Below, one piece after another: positions 12,130 through 26,321 of a stretch of DNA of 64,000 nucleotides. The first letter of the stretch is position 1; every line of letters begins with the position of its first letter. Origin of the DNA: Onchocerca volvulus (taxonomy: Eukaryota; Nematoda; Chromadorea; Rhabditida; Onchocercidae); the NCBI GenBank assembly GCA_000499405.2, contig HG738138.1, forward strand, positions 7,810,888 to 7,874,887, given 5' to 3'. The notes beneath the pieces are model-generated. The model did not search any database. It saw nothing but the letters and a program-made list of their open reading frames with translations, and was not told where the DNA came from. A program made the position numbers and the translations under genes.

Positions 12130-12786
12130 AATCAGAGCTAATAGACTTCGATCTTTGTCTTGCGCAGAAAATCTTTTCTTTGGTACAAAACAAAATTTCT
12201 TCAGATAACGTGCGATAGGTTTCTCAAGTCCAGTTTTAGTGTATTAGTTTGACTTTTGCAGCTTTATTGATGAATTTTTACATTTGAATAGGTCCCTTAC
12301 AAAATTAAGCGCAGCCATAAAATTCAAAAGAATTAAAATTTTGTCGGAAAAGTTGTGTACTTTGAACCAAAAATAATAAGTCTCGATTTTCTGGAAATAT
12401 TTCGAAAATTTTCTTTTGTTTCCGTAACATTCCCTTTGCAAGTCTCTAAGTTTTTTTTTTTTTTGATTGTCCTATTTGCCTAAGTTTATTTTAAAAAATT
12501 CGGGACATAAAACTGTTAAGGTATGTAGCAATGCTTTGAGCATTTCTGAAGAAATGATGATTCCTCGATTGCTGATGTTTTGGAAAACTGCAAATTTCTG
12601 TCGGCTTTTCATTTGCGCCATGGTTGGACATACTAGATAGTAGATCGTATTAGATCCCTTCTTTCTAACTGCCCAGCACCTGATCCTATTTATTACTAAA
12701 TATTCGAAATTAAGATCCTGACCCCGGAAAAAAAACTTCAATGTGCTTTCTGATTCCCGAACCCGAACCGACTTTCGTCATTTAAT

Positions 12787-13051
12787 ATGATTGTTTCTCA
12801 TATCAACAGACGAATATGCTACTGCAGTCCCAGAATTTACTACGGTCTCCCCTTCACCATCATCCATTCCGCTTTTAATCGGATTGTGCTGGGACGTGTG
12901 GACGAAGCATCCATTGGCGAAAACTTCATACCATCGTTCGCTGATGGGCGATTTTTGAGGGGTTGGGTGGTGAATTGTCGCCCGAGAAAGGGCAAGTTTT
13001 GGAGTTCATGCTGCGTGTGCTTGTATGGATTAGCTCGATACATGGAGAGTA
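12787..13051 (+). other. Less AT-rich exon-like stretch upstream of CCDC6
   Basis: This stretch is visibly richer in C and G than its surroundings and is open on both strands. It ends in a consensus donor (GAGA|GTAAGT near 13050). No protein family is evident in any frame. The CCDC6 start codon follows an acceptor at 14402, so this could be an untranslated first exon or promoter-proximal region of that gene. This is an inference from position only. Confidence 0.3.
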
Positions 13052-14402
13052 AGTTTTGAGATTGGTTACCCGCGGTTTCTTCGGCCAGATAATAAGGAAG
13101 AGCATGATTCTGCTTCTGTTGCTATTTCAAGCAAAATTCGGTGTTTTTGAAGTTCTCTAGTTAATTTCAAGGAACTCTAAAAAAATCGATTATTGCTTTA
13201 ACCAATGAAACATTATGCAAAACAACACGAAAAATTTTTGATCAGCAAGCTGCGCTTTATTGACGTGGCATATCCTGGTAAGCGGTCTGTTGTTTCCAGG
13301 TAGGGTTTCGTGAGCATTTGCGTCTTCGTTTGTTCTTCATCTCACTTGAGCGCTCAAATCGTTCGGATTGATGGTCATTCTGCGAATTGATAATTCTAGT
13401 TGTTTTCATGTAAAAGTCGATTTTTCTTCAAGAATTCTTATTCAAAAACTTCCAAGGATTAAATTTCCAATTTAGACTGGATTAGATTAAATGTTGCAAA
13501 AAACTCTTGGAATTAGATTGTTACAGGAAAAGGGAAACGCTGTTAAAAGGTTGATTAACGATTAATAAGATCTTCAATATTAGCATTGGACAGCTTCCTC
13601 TTCGGCAAAAATGAAGTTTATTTTGTTAGTAAAAACGGACTAGATCGTCACAGACTCCATAACGTGACATAACTGCTTAATTTAGTAAAATGTTAAACTG
13701 AAAAGCCATTTCTTTTCCACATCTGAATGAAATAAAGCTTTATTTGAATCGATTACAAAGCTAAATGGGAGATAAATGATAATGTTCAAACGTTTCACGA
13801 TGACAAATTGAAAACAAAAAGGAACCTTTCAAATTGAAAGCGAACAAGACTTCCATAATAAGATTTTCAAGATCCATATTTTTGTCCGGAGTTTTGATTT
13901 ATTTCAATGACTACTGAGTTAATTTAGGTGTTCCGAATTAAAAATTTGAGAAATTGTTATAAGGCCAATCCGAACTTGTGACAAAGGACCATAGAAAAAA
14001 TTCTCGAGAGATTTTGCAATTTTACAAGTTACCTAACTGAGATGCATTTTAATTGCTGTTAACATTTTTCTGGAAAAAAAGCAGTCTTGTTGTTTAATAA
14101 AATACGTGTTTTCTATCTGCAAATGCAGAATTCATCTAATAAGCACTGTGGCGAAAACATCCGCTCTGAAGTATGTTTAATGGCAAAGAATGTGCTCTCT
14201 TGTCTTTTGATTATGTCTTTACTCTGATGTATAATGTAAGGCTTGTTAGTTGATCTTTCAATAACTTGTTGATACCTTCAGTCACTATCACTTTTTTATT
14301 TGTTGGACGGATATTTTTCGCTATATTCAACTATTTCTAACTTATTTTCATTCAAGGTAAATTTTATGACTTTGCTAATACATCATTCATAGTTTTATTC
14401 AG

Positions 14403-17400
14403 ATGTCTGGCAGTACGGGTTTAACGAATGGTCAGTCATTCAGGCTGCAGTCTGCTATATGCACGGAGCGTACATCTTTTGGCTCAGATGGTTCACGTGA
14501 TAAGCATACTGGTCATCCAAAAGGTATCTTTTGTTTACTTTGACCTATTCAACAAGAAATGATTATGAAAATGCTGATTGCGCATAAGATCCGATTCGTC
14601 TTTTTTTTGCTGTCGAGGATAAACAGAGTTATTAATAACTTTAGATTAATTTACAGCATCTTGAATTTCATTTGTTTTAAAATTTTACGAGTCTTCCAGC
14701 TGGTCGTGAAGATTCTGAACTTGCTAAAGTAACCGCAAAACTTTCACCGCAGCTGTCTTCTTCAGTGGTAGGTAACTGAAATTTCTTCGGTTGAATTTTC
14801 TTAATTGTGAATTTTTAGGAATTCATATTTTTTATGGGGCTTGAGATTTTTATCCGTAGTCGGGCCTTTCATCTAAATCATCATGCATTTCAGGAAGATG
14901 TGACGGTTGACGTGATCTCCGACCAAGAATTGATCTCCCTTTATGAAGAACGCATTCCTCGTTCTTCTGTGAAATACGATAATGTATTGAGGAAAGCGAT
15001 CTTTCTTCTGAGAGAAAAAACTCGCGTGGAGGTCAAGTTAATGAGCATGTAATAAGCTATTATTAGAAAGCTGTTGAATGATTCAGGAATTGATCTTGTG
15101 CTTTAGGGCTTCTAGGGTTGAAAATATTGCGTGAAAGTGCGGAGGATAGTTGGGAGAACTAATATTCACATATAATTATTATTCAGCGAGACTTTATTAT
15201 AACGTTTTTGATAATGAAGCAGCTTCTCAAACTTAGTATGGTAATTGCATAAGTTCGGATTCCATTGATTTGATTCCCAGAATTGAAGTATTAAAATCAA
15301 ATAATCTTCATCAGGAAACATTTCGGATCTTCATTTCAGCATCATTTTAACAGTGGTTTATTTAAGGAAGAGATTACGGGTCTACGTGCTCGCAATGAAT
15401 CGCTGCAACAGCTGAATAAAACTATTAGGGAAAAAAGCGTTCGCTTGGTTTGTTTTATTTTTGTATTCTTACTTATCCATTTGCACTGCAAGCTCTTTGT
15501 ATTACCCTCTATGAATTTAGTTTATATAAAATTCAGCTGTATAGACAGACTTTAACTTTTCTAGCATGCAAAGGCTGAACAAGAAGAAGAATTTATATCG
15601 AACATGTTGCTAAAGCGTATTCAAAAGTTGAAGAATGATAAAGAGGCTTTGGCTTTGAAGTATGAACAGGAGGAGGAATTTCTGACAAACGACTTGACGC
15701 GTAAACTTTCTCAGGTTCGTTTTTTTTGTAAAAATGAGTAAAAGTTCTCTTATCATTCATTGACTAGCAAGTCTAAATAAAAGACGTGATATTATTTTGT
15801 CGTGAAAATAGTTTCACTATTCTTATTCAATATATCCGGTGTAATTTATTTGACAATAAAAATTGCGCAAACATGTGTACGAATTGACTACATAGCAACA
15901 TGGTTCATCCAATGATCTGTAAATTGCTGTGGGTGGTGATATAAATTCTCTTGCTCTTTTACAATGCAAGTAAATCATTTAAAATATTTCAGTGTGTGGT
16001 ATTTAAAGAAAAGCGGGTGGAAAACAAGGCTTGTTATAAATCTATATCTTTATATATATCGAAGTTATTTACCTGTGAAGTCCTAAAAATGTCACTTTCA
16101 AGTTTTGTAGCATGGTGATGGAAAATGTGCGCCAGCCAAAATTTTGCAGAATAGAACGTTGATCATCCATCACTCTTGACATTTATAGGCATAGCTTTTT
16201 TTTTTACTGTTGTGTCTATAATTTGTTATTTCATTTATATCTATTTTAGCTACAAAATGAACGAGATGAGTTGGCTGGACAGGTTGAAGCGGAGCAGAGT
16301 TGGGTTGTCGACACATTGCTTGTGAAAATTCGCAAATTAGAGGCGGAAATTAGTGCAAATCATACAGTAAATTTTCAAAAGTTCATGTCCTTAATTCATG
16401 CGTTAATCTTAGTTCAGTATTATATGGGGAGCTGGTAGATTATAATAATTACTGCAGGCACTCGAGCAGCTACGTCGTGAAAAGGTCGATCTTGAAAATG
16501 CACTTGAGCATGAACAAGAATCTCTGTTCAACACTCTTGGTAAACGGATGGATCAATTGGAGGCTGAAAAAAGGTCTCTGTTTTCTTATTTCTTCTAATT
16601 TTTTAATTTGTTAATAAATGTTCCAGGTGCTCATGAAAAATTTAAAAAGAAAAAAAAAACCTGTTTTATTCAAAGAATTATTTCTAGACGCATGCAGGCT
16701 CGCTTAGATCAGGCCAGTTTATCGGAGGATCATTCGCCAGCCTCCTCGACAAATGAATTCTCATCACACGAGTAAGTTCATTTATTTTTCTCTTTCAAAG
16801 CATTATACCGAATTTTTAATCTAATTTGATTTTGTTTTAAAGATTGAATGATACGGGTGAGCGTCGCTCGACAAGAGCTGAAACAGAAGCTCGTAAACTA
16901 CGTGAAGAATGCAGCCGTCAGCGCAGCGTAATTGCCAGTCTCAAGGGAACAATCTCCAATTTGCAACAACAAATGAGTGCACAAGAAACAAAGTGTTCGT
17001 TTCAGTTCCGGTGTTCTTCCTAATTTGCAAATGTGTTCTAGTATGTTTAGGATCTAATTGTTTCAAAGATGTAGGGAATGCTTCATTAAAAGATGAATAG
17101 TTCGTAAATATTCTTTCAGATGTTGCTGATTTGTTGGCTATTCGTGAAAAGTCGGCTGAGTCGCGTGCGAATAATCGTCGCGCACGTATGGCTTTGGAAA
17201 CTGATTTGGCACGCTGTCTTGAAACTTGTCGGTAAGGGAATTAAATATATTCGGAAGAAAATTTGGGAAGTGATTAGTAGAAGGGAAGAAAGTTTTGAGA
17301 AAAAATAACGAGTTTCTAAAGAAATGGCTTCAATTTATGCAAATATTTAAAGATTTGAAAATAAAAAGTGCATTTCTCGTTTATTATGCATAACTTCTAT

Positions 17401-18506
17401 GCCCCAATCCTTTGCAGTGCGTTCGCCGCATCTGAAACAGCACGTGAAAATGATGAGGATAATTGCATGGCGGCACTTCTTAACCGAATGTCGGTTCCAA
17501 AAAGCATGACACCAACACCAGCTTATTCTACGGAAGCTTCTAACCGTAAGTTAATATTTGGCATAAATATGTGCTGTAATTGATCATTTTACATAGGATG
17601 ACTTATACCCAATCATTTCATAAAAGATGTTACAGCAAGTATTGGCACAGTTCCGAATACCGATAATGGTCTATCCCCTTGGCACAATGAACGTATGCCA
17701 CATGGACGTTCGGCATCGCAAGGTATAATTTGTTTTTAGTGATGAAATGTGTGATGCTAACAAGATTTCTGATGTCAGTTGTTGAACAAACGCGATAGGG
17801 ATATTACATCAAGTTATTTTTATCCACTTTCTATGTTTTCAGGTGATAGAATGGAAGAGGGTTCGGAGACGGCAGATACAGATGGTGATGTGAACATGGA
17901 TGCAGGCTTTTTCATTAATGAACGTCTTTCTCCTCGGAATGGTAAATCATTATTCTAGAATTGATTAAATTATATGTATGTTTAAATTACTGAATCAAAC
18001 TTAAAATCATCTCTCTCTTACAAAAAAAAAAAAATTTTTCTCATAATTTAGAAGATGGAGAGCGTTTTAATGAAGAGTCGACGAAGACAACGTCAGCATA
18101 TCCTGGTTCGATTTCGTCAGTTTCAAATGAAGATTCGGTTTGTTTTTCTAATTGATCTTGTTCCGAGTGGATTCTTTTTCAATGGATAAAGTGAAAAAAC
18201 TCACATGTTACTTATTTAACAAAGTCTTAGCATTTTCTCGCAACATTTTTGAGAAGACGACTGATTAGATAAATACACGATGTCCGTAAACTGATGTGAA
18301 GGCTCTCAGAATGACTTGAATCCTCGATAACACCGATTATAGCATGATGTAAATTTTCTCATTTCATTCTTTGTTTTTTTAAAGCTTCTTAAAGATTCAG
18401 GCAATCATTTCAGAATGAATCAACAGAATTGGCAAATATAGGTCTTGATCAGTTCGCACGTCCGGCACTTCCTCCAACTCGTTCGCCTGTTGCCAAAAGA
18501 GACTGA
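14403..18506 (+). CDS. ccdc-6: CCDC6 homologue, complete
   Basis: Fifteen exons close in frame: 14403-14523, 14700-14767, 14894-15031, 15367-15447, 15565-15714, 16250-16366, 16458-16573, 16688-16771, 16843-16994, 17120-17231, 17418-17545, 17636-17722, 17843-17941, 18052-18137 and 18414-18506. They encode 543 residues (human CCDC6: 474). The coiled-coil core has the hallmark repeats of CCDC6: [68 protein letters not shown] and [13 protein letters not shown]. Serine/threonine/proline-rich tails flank it. CCDC6 is a cytosolic and nuclear coiled-coil scaffold linked to 14-3-3 and to DNA-damage signalling in mammals. The human proline-rich C-terminus is replaced by an unrelated low-complexity acidic tail. 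The start ATG immediately follows a TTATTCAG acceptor. Exon 9 appears to use a weak donor (T|GTTCGT), which is the only choice that keeps the frame. Confidence 0.92.
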
Positions 18507-21500
18507 AATTATTGGGGAAAAGTTCAATTCGTTTCTTACTCATGTCATTTTTTCTTTTGTGTGCAAAAAATGATTTATTCATTTATAAATATATTTGATT
18601 ATTACGAAAAGTTTTTGGTGCTCAAAAATCCTCTAAATTTAAAACTTCATGCAATATACATGTTCCTGTCATTTTTATTATATTTCGAAAAGTTATAAAT
18701 TCAAATCATTTCAGTCGTTTCGGATTTCGATTGACTTTTTTGGACTGTAAATTAATGTCTTTCATTCTAAATCTACTACATATTACTCTGGGGAGTTTTT
18801 CATAGATTTTTTCCAGACATTGCAAGCTTAATTTTGTTGTCTCACACGACCCATTTCTAGAATAGATAGGGTTTTTTTTGCATTTAACATGGATGTAGGA
18901 CCGCATAACATTAGTTCGGCCTTAAAACATCTCCTTCTCACTTTCTATGGAGTAGTGAACTAACATTTGAGATGGAGTGCATATTTTAGCAGCTTTGAGT
19001 AGATTCATTTCTCAGGTTCTTTCGACCTTTGCTTGATTCCGTGTTTTGCAGAAATTTGATCACGCGGACTCATTCTGATGAAATTTAAAAGGATCGTGTA
19101 AGACATACAAAGTTATTTGATGGAGTGACTTTACTCAATTGTGCAATGCCTTATGTAACTTTTATTGAAAGGGGTTATCAGATACATATTTATATGTAAA
19201 TTTATTTTATCATATGATTGTATATTACATCATGTGGGAAAAAAAACACGTTTGTGACTGTCGGCATTATGATTTTTTTTTTCTTGCATTCTTTTATTCG
19301 ATGTATAACTCCATCTTTTCATGGCGTTGTTCATATTGCAAACATCTGTTCCTCGCTTCTCGTTCTCATTTCTGCTCAATTTTGTGCAAGCAAACCGGTT
19401 TTCTATATGTGGGGAGACAAGCCAGTCTGCTTTCACTCTTTCTCCTTTCCAACATTGTGTTTATTTTTTTTGTACTCTACAAAGGCGATGTTTTATTCGC
19501 ACGACAAGTACAGGTGAATTTGTTTTCTATTTCGTTACGTACAGTTCATATATATATATATACGTTTGTACAGCAGCTTTCTTCGCGATCGTTAAGGTGC
19601 TGCTTTTTCATATGGATGATTGAATAGAGAAAGAATGCATCGAGAAAATTAGATATAGTTCAGAATCAGGAAGAAAAAAAAAGTAATTTATGAATGATAG
19701 GATTACGCAATTGTAAGCATTTCATTCAAGTATATGTATTCTAGGTAGAGACTTTAATACAATTTTTTTAAAAATATGTAGATATGTCAGAAAAGCAACA
19801 GTGAATTTCCTACGTTTATTGAAGAGAGTGGAGTGTTGAATTAGATTTTTTAAGCAATCCTGTAACATTTCTTCCTCAAATTTGCCGAAAATTTCTTTCA
19901 TCCGTTACTTTTCTGTGCGGCAAGTCATGTGTTCCCTTTGCGATCTTTCGCAATTCTTGTTCGACGATCCCAGGATAATGTATGCTCGAAATTATATATC
20001 AAGAGATAGATTGCGAGTGGCCTATCGTCTACTTGATGAATAAAATTTAAGGCCACTTTTTTTTGATAGATAAGAATGGATAAGGAAATCCATGCTTATT
20101 TTCATTTGAAATGGCAGTCGTTATTAGGGTGAAAGGAACATGAGCGTTATTTTGGATTTTTTGATTTGCTGTGATTTCTCATAGTGACTCGGAAACAAAA
20201 AGTTAAATTATGATGAAATGCAAATTGGAATTAAGACTCGTTTATTATTTTCGTAGACGAATATTTTTGATGAGTCTTTAGGTAGCGTCTTTTTTTTTTT
20301 TAGATGAGCAATAATGTTTTGGTCATATATCGATTAAAATGTATCATAATTGGACTGAGGTGATCTAGTATCAAACAGCCAAACAGGGCAAACTTTCTCG
20401 CATTGATCAAGAAAACAGAGTTGGTTTGGTCGGTGTTTTCTTCTTATTTCAAGTTCTGCGACAAGCGCCACAATTTGTTCGAATAATGAATAACCGTAAA
20501 TACTCCCATTTGATAATAAAGTGGCTAGCTGTTTGGACGAAGTGCAAAAAAAAGAAACAGTTGCCGAATATTTATCATTACAACATAGATATCTCCCTCC
20601 CTGAGAAGTGTCTGATGACATGGAAGGCAAAGCTTTGCGATATCTTTATGCTGAACATCCATTCCACATCCTACACTGCTGGTCATTCTCGTTCCTTACA
20701 TTTGCAGTTATGGCTGGAGGAGGAAGATCACTCGATATTTTGAACTGTTTCCTTTTATTGTATGCCACTGGGTGGAATTTTTTATTTACTACTACTTTTC
20801 AATGCTTGCAAAAAATCTAAACTTTAAGTTCAAGACCTTTGACATCCAGATTTTTTCAACCAATTCAGTACATATGAGCTGTAATGGACGATGGCAAAAC
20901 ACGCCAAAATTGCTTCCAAAATGCATTGTAAACATCAGAATTATCCTAAATATATGCTCTTTTTTCATAATGAAGTCTTTTTTTAAAGCCAAACGGAAGC
21001 GAGAGGATCGCAGGAAAAAACTGCTGATGTTTTTGATAATGTTGCCTCTTAATGAATATTATTGTTCAGTTTCATCGCAAATTCGTCTTGCAAGATGCAA
21101 TCGCTAGAATTATTGAAGTAGGTAGAAGCGTATTCAAAAATGCCAATATTTATTTTGCTAGATTAGGAAGGGCGTTTTCATTTCGATATTTGTTTTCAAA
21201 TAATTTTCCTCAAATTCTTAACTTTCCTTGCAAGGTTTTCATACATTCTGAAATAGAATTTTGTGGAGGACTATGGGCTTTTGAAGATTTCTCATCAACC
21301 TGGTAACCGTGCTACCTAACGCGTCCGTACTTTTGCCATTGTATGCAGCAGAATTCATATAAACTGGATGACAGGGAATGGAGAAATAAAGCAGCTTCCT
21401 ATTACAGCAGTGAAAAAAGATAAACACAAACCCATAAATGAAGCACGACATATCAACAGAAACATGAAAACAAAAAATGATAATTGTTGCTTTATTCATA

Positions 21501-22895
21501 AACCTGAACATCACACAGCATTTAGCGGGGCAAAGTATGCGTAAAGTAAACATAAATGGGGATAATTTTGGCTTGCCCAATAGCAAAAATGTCATTATTA
21601 CATTTCTCTCAATTTATCAAGACTGTTTGGTCATTTCATACATTTCCTGATGGTAGCACAATAGAATTTCGTAGAAAGTCCATATCAGACACACTCATGA
21701 CATAGTTATCAAATCAATCTGCTTATTCACCTTCTTCTCCTTATCGATATCTTACGAGGGATAGTATGCTGATGAATTGGCCTCCTTACTGACTGAAGCT
21801 GCAATTTCAAAACTGAATTCCAGTTCAACAATGAACTATTACCGGGAATCTCAATAAAGTCGATGTTCATCACTCTCCCATTCATTTCAATATTTCATTA
21901 GTATTTTCAAGTCGTTCCTTTTACGATCTACAATTAAAGGTGTTAGGAGTGATTCCAATATTTCAGGACAAAAAATCAGTCCCAAAAACGCACCAGACCG
22001 AAGGATTATTTTATGAGATATGCGAGTACAATCAATTCCAAGTTGATGCATTTATTATAAACGTTCCAGATTTATAACGTAAAACAACTATACAAATAAG
22101 AAGCAATATTGATACTTCTACATATATCTCTGAATGAATATTTTCTACTCATGTGAGCAGCAAAATAACATATCTACATTTCAGCAATTAGTGTCACTTC
22201 ACACTGTTCAAGAGAATGAATAGCAACTAAGAATCAAAAAAAAAAGAAAAGAAAAATGCTCGGTAATATTTCTCAAAGGTTTCCGAACTATTTTTCTCGT
22301 TGGTATTTAAAGCAGCGAATGCATGAACACCATATAATTCCGTAATTCAGAATGCTCAAATAACAACCTGAGTGACAAAATATTGTTATGATATCATGCA
22401 AACAAAAGCAATGCATTCTTAAGTTCGTCCAAGAGTTGAATTATGAGTTGTCACTTAATCAAAACCTTTTAAAGCAAACACTGAATACTCTACGTAATAA
22501 TCTATGGATGCCACTACTGGTTTAATCATAAAGATGATTTATCAATGGATTATGACTAAAATAATTTCAAAAAACAAGCCGATACGTCTAAAATGATTTA
22601 AGCTTAAGTATATGACACTTGAATTAAGAACAAAGCATCAAATACAAGCACGATTAGGTATATTACAGACAAATGCACAAATGCAATTAAACGACAATTC
22701 TGTATTTGCAAAGTAGAAAATCATTAGTCTGTTGTCAAAAATAATAGATCTCTGCAATATACAACATAAATGAAGGCTTTACTCAAAAAGATTAAAATTC
22801 TTGAAATACCCATATTTATTAAATACAATTGGCAAAAGTAGATACGTTCGAAACTCAAAAATGAATTAAAGCATAATAGATCAAAATGGATTGCA
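18507..22895. other. 4.4-kb intergenic region, no gene recognised
   Basis: Between the stop of CCDC6 and the stop of the minus-strand gene at 22896 (convergent ends) I see only AT-rich or pyrimidine-rich frames without splice support. The open frames at 19214-19627 and 20334-21306 are hydrophobic or low in complexity and resemble no family. The two 3' UTRs must lie at the ends. Confidence 0.55.
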
Positions 22896-23441
22896 TCATT
22901 TGTTTTGCTCATTAAGGACAATTGCGTTTGGATTAAAGAAGCTAGCCAGATCAAGAAAATACCAAAGTTCTGGAGGGATTTCGAGTGGTTCAGAAGAGAC
23001 GTTCCATTCAGCTTTGACAGTCCCCATATCCCACTGCATATTTCCTTCATTCTCCAATGACGGTACACTCTCTTCCTAAAAATTGGAATGTTCATTTCCA
23101 TTCTAATGGTATTATTTGAAAAAAAAAAGGCCCATATTCCCATATTCCTTGCTGAAAATTTAGCTTTCGTTCCTATTTATAAACAAGAAATCTTCCCATA
23201 TTTTCTTCCAGGAATTCTTTCGTTTCTTGTGACAAATAGAAGATGCGGAGATTAGTACGCATAATGCGCATGAAAATTTCCGGAAGGTAATGTGTCCTGC
23301 TATAAAGTGACATCGGAACATCTAGCTTCCCGAACACCAGCTGCTTTATCAAACGGTGATCCATGGGTGCGAGCATACCTTCCAGTGGTACATCACTTCT
23401 GTAAATGACAGTGACAGTGAATATTACTATAATAATAATAA

Positions 23442-23472
<31 letters not shown>

Positions 23473-26185
23473 AAAAGGAAAAACGACCATTCACAATAAT
23501 GCCTTGATAAGAGATTGCTGAAAACTTGATTTTGTTTTTGTGATTGCTTTACCAATCAAACTCCTCAATTTAATAAAGAAAACTGCTGAAAAAAAATGAC
23601 ATACTTTTTCAAAACAAAAACACCCCTACGATTGCGAAGAAATCGATAATCTTTCCAGTAATCTGTTCCAAATTCGTTTCGCTCATTTGAACCAGCACCA
23701 AATATACCCCTTAAAATAATTTCATCTTCCTCATATGTGTTAAAAATAGAAAATGATATATCAAATAAAAGGATAAGATTTAAAAGGAACTCACATGATA
23801 GTGAATGGCCCCTGCGAACGCTTTAAATCCGCACTTTCACATTTTTTAATTAATAATTCTTCATCCGATCCTTTTTCTGCATCAAACATTGTTTCTTCGA
23901 TATCCGATCCAGTGTGAATATAGCATTCGTCTTTCATAACTTTCCCGCTAATAATCAGTTCTAAAGTGAAATTAAATTTCCTTACGAACGATTGATTAAA
24001 AGCCGTAGTTAGGTGAAACAGACTCCAAAAAAAAAAAAAAAAAAAAAAAAAATGGTTTATTTTAGTCACAAAATCACTTTCCAGTATTTTTTGCATCTTA
24101 TTATTAATAGGTCTACAGAACCATATAATCAAAACCATGAAAAACACTGCTCCTAAAAAATCCTTACAAACCCTTGCTCCCTTTTCGCTCTTCTCTTATT
24201 TCTAAAGGAGCCAAATCAATATACTGTTCATTGTATATTTATATTGGATTTCAAATAAACGTGAAAAGTTGGAAAATAAGATGAGCAAACCATCATCTAT
24301 AAATTCCGGAATTTGTTTAAGAAGCTCAATTATTTCGCCATCAAGTTGTGCATCAGACATATCTACTGAAAGATCCAAAGCATCTTGTTCCTCTAACCAG
24401 GGAACCAGTACCGCTTCTTTTTGTTCGTCCTATAATTGCGATAGCTATATGGAGATAACATACAAGGTATTGTTATCTATAAAGCTGAACACGCGATCTT
24501 ATGATTAATAAACTCATGGAAAGAATCCTACATTCTCCACTTTAAGCGATGTAAATGCAACTTTCAAAATATAAAATTTAGTAATTTTCCTATAAATCAA
24601 TTGAATTAATCCTTTAAAGTCAGTCAACATGGTGAACTTCTGAAAAAGTCGAGCAACTAATAACAAACTTTGCTAAATTCACCAAAAAGTCACCGTTTTC
24701 AAATCATACGGCTTGTAGTAGCGCTTTTTCACGACGTATTTGACATCCAGCAATGAATCGATTTCTGGAGCCTGAAACAAAAGGCACTTTATGACTTCTT
24801 CAAGATTTGATTGATCTTGTAAAAAAATCAAAATAAAACCATGATTTTTTAGGAAGCAGCCGGGAAATTCGGAAGCACTTTCAAACTTTCAGAAAAATTA
24901 ATTGCATATAAATACCCTGAAAACTTCGTTAATGAAATCAGTGTAATCGCCATCATGTTGTTCATTTCCCTTTACTTGTACTTTTACAGATTTCCGTGCT
25001 TTCATCTCGCCTAATATAGTGGGTGTAGGAATACTGCTGAAACGTCCACTTGACGAACGGTTGTTCAAATGGGAATTTGGAGCCATGTGTTCCTCTCGAC
25101 GAATTAAACCCTAAAATCACAGCTTTTTTTTTCTTTTTTTTGACACCGGGTAAGCACCAATTAACTTCCCTTTTAACAATTACTCCTAAAGTAACACCTG
25201 TAGCTGCCTAATATTCAAACCAGACGTTTCACTGAAAGCAGCAACTTCGCGTGCAACCGTATCGGCCACAGAATCAGAGCCCAGAAAAAGGGTATTGCCC
25301 AGTGCACTCAGAAGAACCTGCATAGGATACGTATATATGCTAAATGAAATGAACTAAAACAATAAAAACCAGACTTTTTTGCATTCACATATAATGTATA
25401 GAAACATATATGCAATGAATAATTTTTGAATTTTCTAAATATCTAACCTGACCATTGTGCGAACCCATTCCTGGTGGAGGAATGATGTTTCCATTCTAAA
25501 AATGTAGAAATTGTAACGACTAGAATTGAGATAAGCGATGAAGAATCAAAGTTTCCTTGGACATAAAACATAATACTCACCCTACTAAGTAATGTATTTT
25601 ACGCCTGATAAAGCGAGGAAAAGACCTTTTGGAAGTGACTCATTTCCGTTTGTTAAATAGTCCCTTTCAATCGACTGTCAATGATTTTAACCACCGAATA
25701 TTGCCTATTGTCTGCGACAAGCGCTAGCATTCTTTTTTTTTTTTTTTTTTTTTTGGCTTATTTGAATCTTCTAATATTTCTCCCATGCTATATTACCTAA
25801 TTGGTGCTACGTAAGTGCTTCTCATTACCATTTGCAAAGCAAATGTAAGAAAGGTCTTTCTGGAAGAATCAAACTAGGTTGAATTCGAACGAAAACAAGG
25901 AACTGTTGAATAAATTCTGATGATTATGTGGACATCCGTTCAGTGACCGTGCCACAAAAAAGGATCGGCATACTTCTGTGAAAATTCTAGTCTGAAGTTA
26001 TTGTCAAAACAGACCACTAAGGACTTTAAACAAACCAAATAAACGGGACTGCTGGTCTGTGTGATACCATCATGCGCCATAGGCAGTCGACTATTGTGAG
26101 TATGACGTGCATCCAATCTCCGTAACGCTTCTATTGCACGGTTTAAAGCAACTTCGCCACGTGAAACCAACGATCGATCAGGCAT
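22896..26185 (-). CDS. Unrecognised conserved-looking protein, second gene of a likely operon
   Basis: Exons supported by splice sites and phase: 26185-26045 (start MPDRSLVSRGEVALNRAIEA), 25495-25448, 25317-25198, 25110-24916, 24771-24694, from 24429 to about 24275, a middle part between 24.16 and 23.79 kb (one to two exons), about 23712-23610, 23398-23185 and 23075-22896. Motifs include IIPPPGMGSHNG, LGNTLFLGSDSVADTVAREV, VVKKRYYKPYDLKT, an acidic segment (VPWLEEQDALDLSVDMSD), WKDYRFLRNRRGVFVLK and IPPELWYFLDLASFF near the C-terminus. I see no signal peptide, no known domain and no catalytic motif. The dense, phase-consistent exons argue that it is real. The start follows an AGTCAG acceptor 32 nt upstream. 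It lies only about 137 bp below the KCMF1-like stop, so the two are probably co-transcribed. Confidence 0.65.
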
Positions 26186-26217
26186 TAGCAGTGATGTATC
26201 CAGTGTCTCAAAAAATG

Positions 26218-26321
26218 CTGACTTTATATAGGTGTGATTAGAACGATATTTCAAAAAAAAAAAAAAAAAAAAAGGAAAATGAAGGCGAAATAAAAAAAAA
26301 AATGACATTTTTGTGTCTAAC
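26218..26321 (-). promoter_or_regulatory. Short intercistronic region of a putative operon
   Basis: About 100 nt separate the proposed stop of the KCMF1-like gene (26322) from the acceptor (AGTCAG at 26218) ahead of the next start codon. On the sense (minus) strand it contains long T runs, as do the U-rich elements of nematode operon spacers. Spacers near 100 nt are typical of nematode operons whose downstream gene is trans-spliced. The alternative is that this is an intron and both parts form one gene, but no acceptor/donor pair kept the phase convincingly. Confidence 0.4.

Noticed and set aside
19214..19627. Overlapping open frames rich in F, S, C and Y
   Set aside because: Hydrophobic composition comes from pyrimidine-rich DNA; no splice sites, no start context and no family resemblance.
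20334..21306. Several overlapping frames on both strands
   Set aside because: No phase-consistent splicing, no recognisable motif, and they lie in the gap between two convergent 3' ends.
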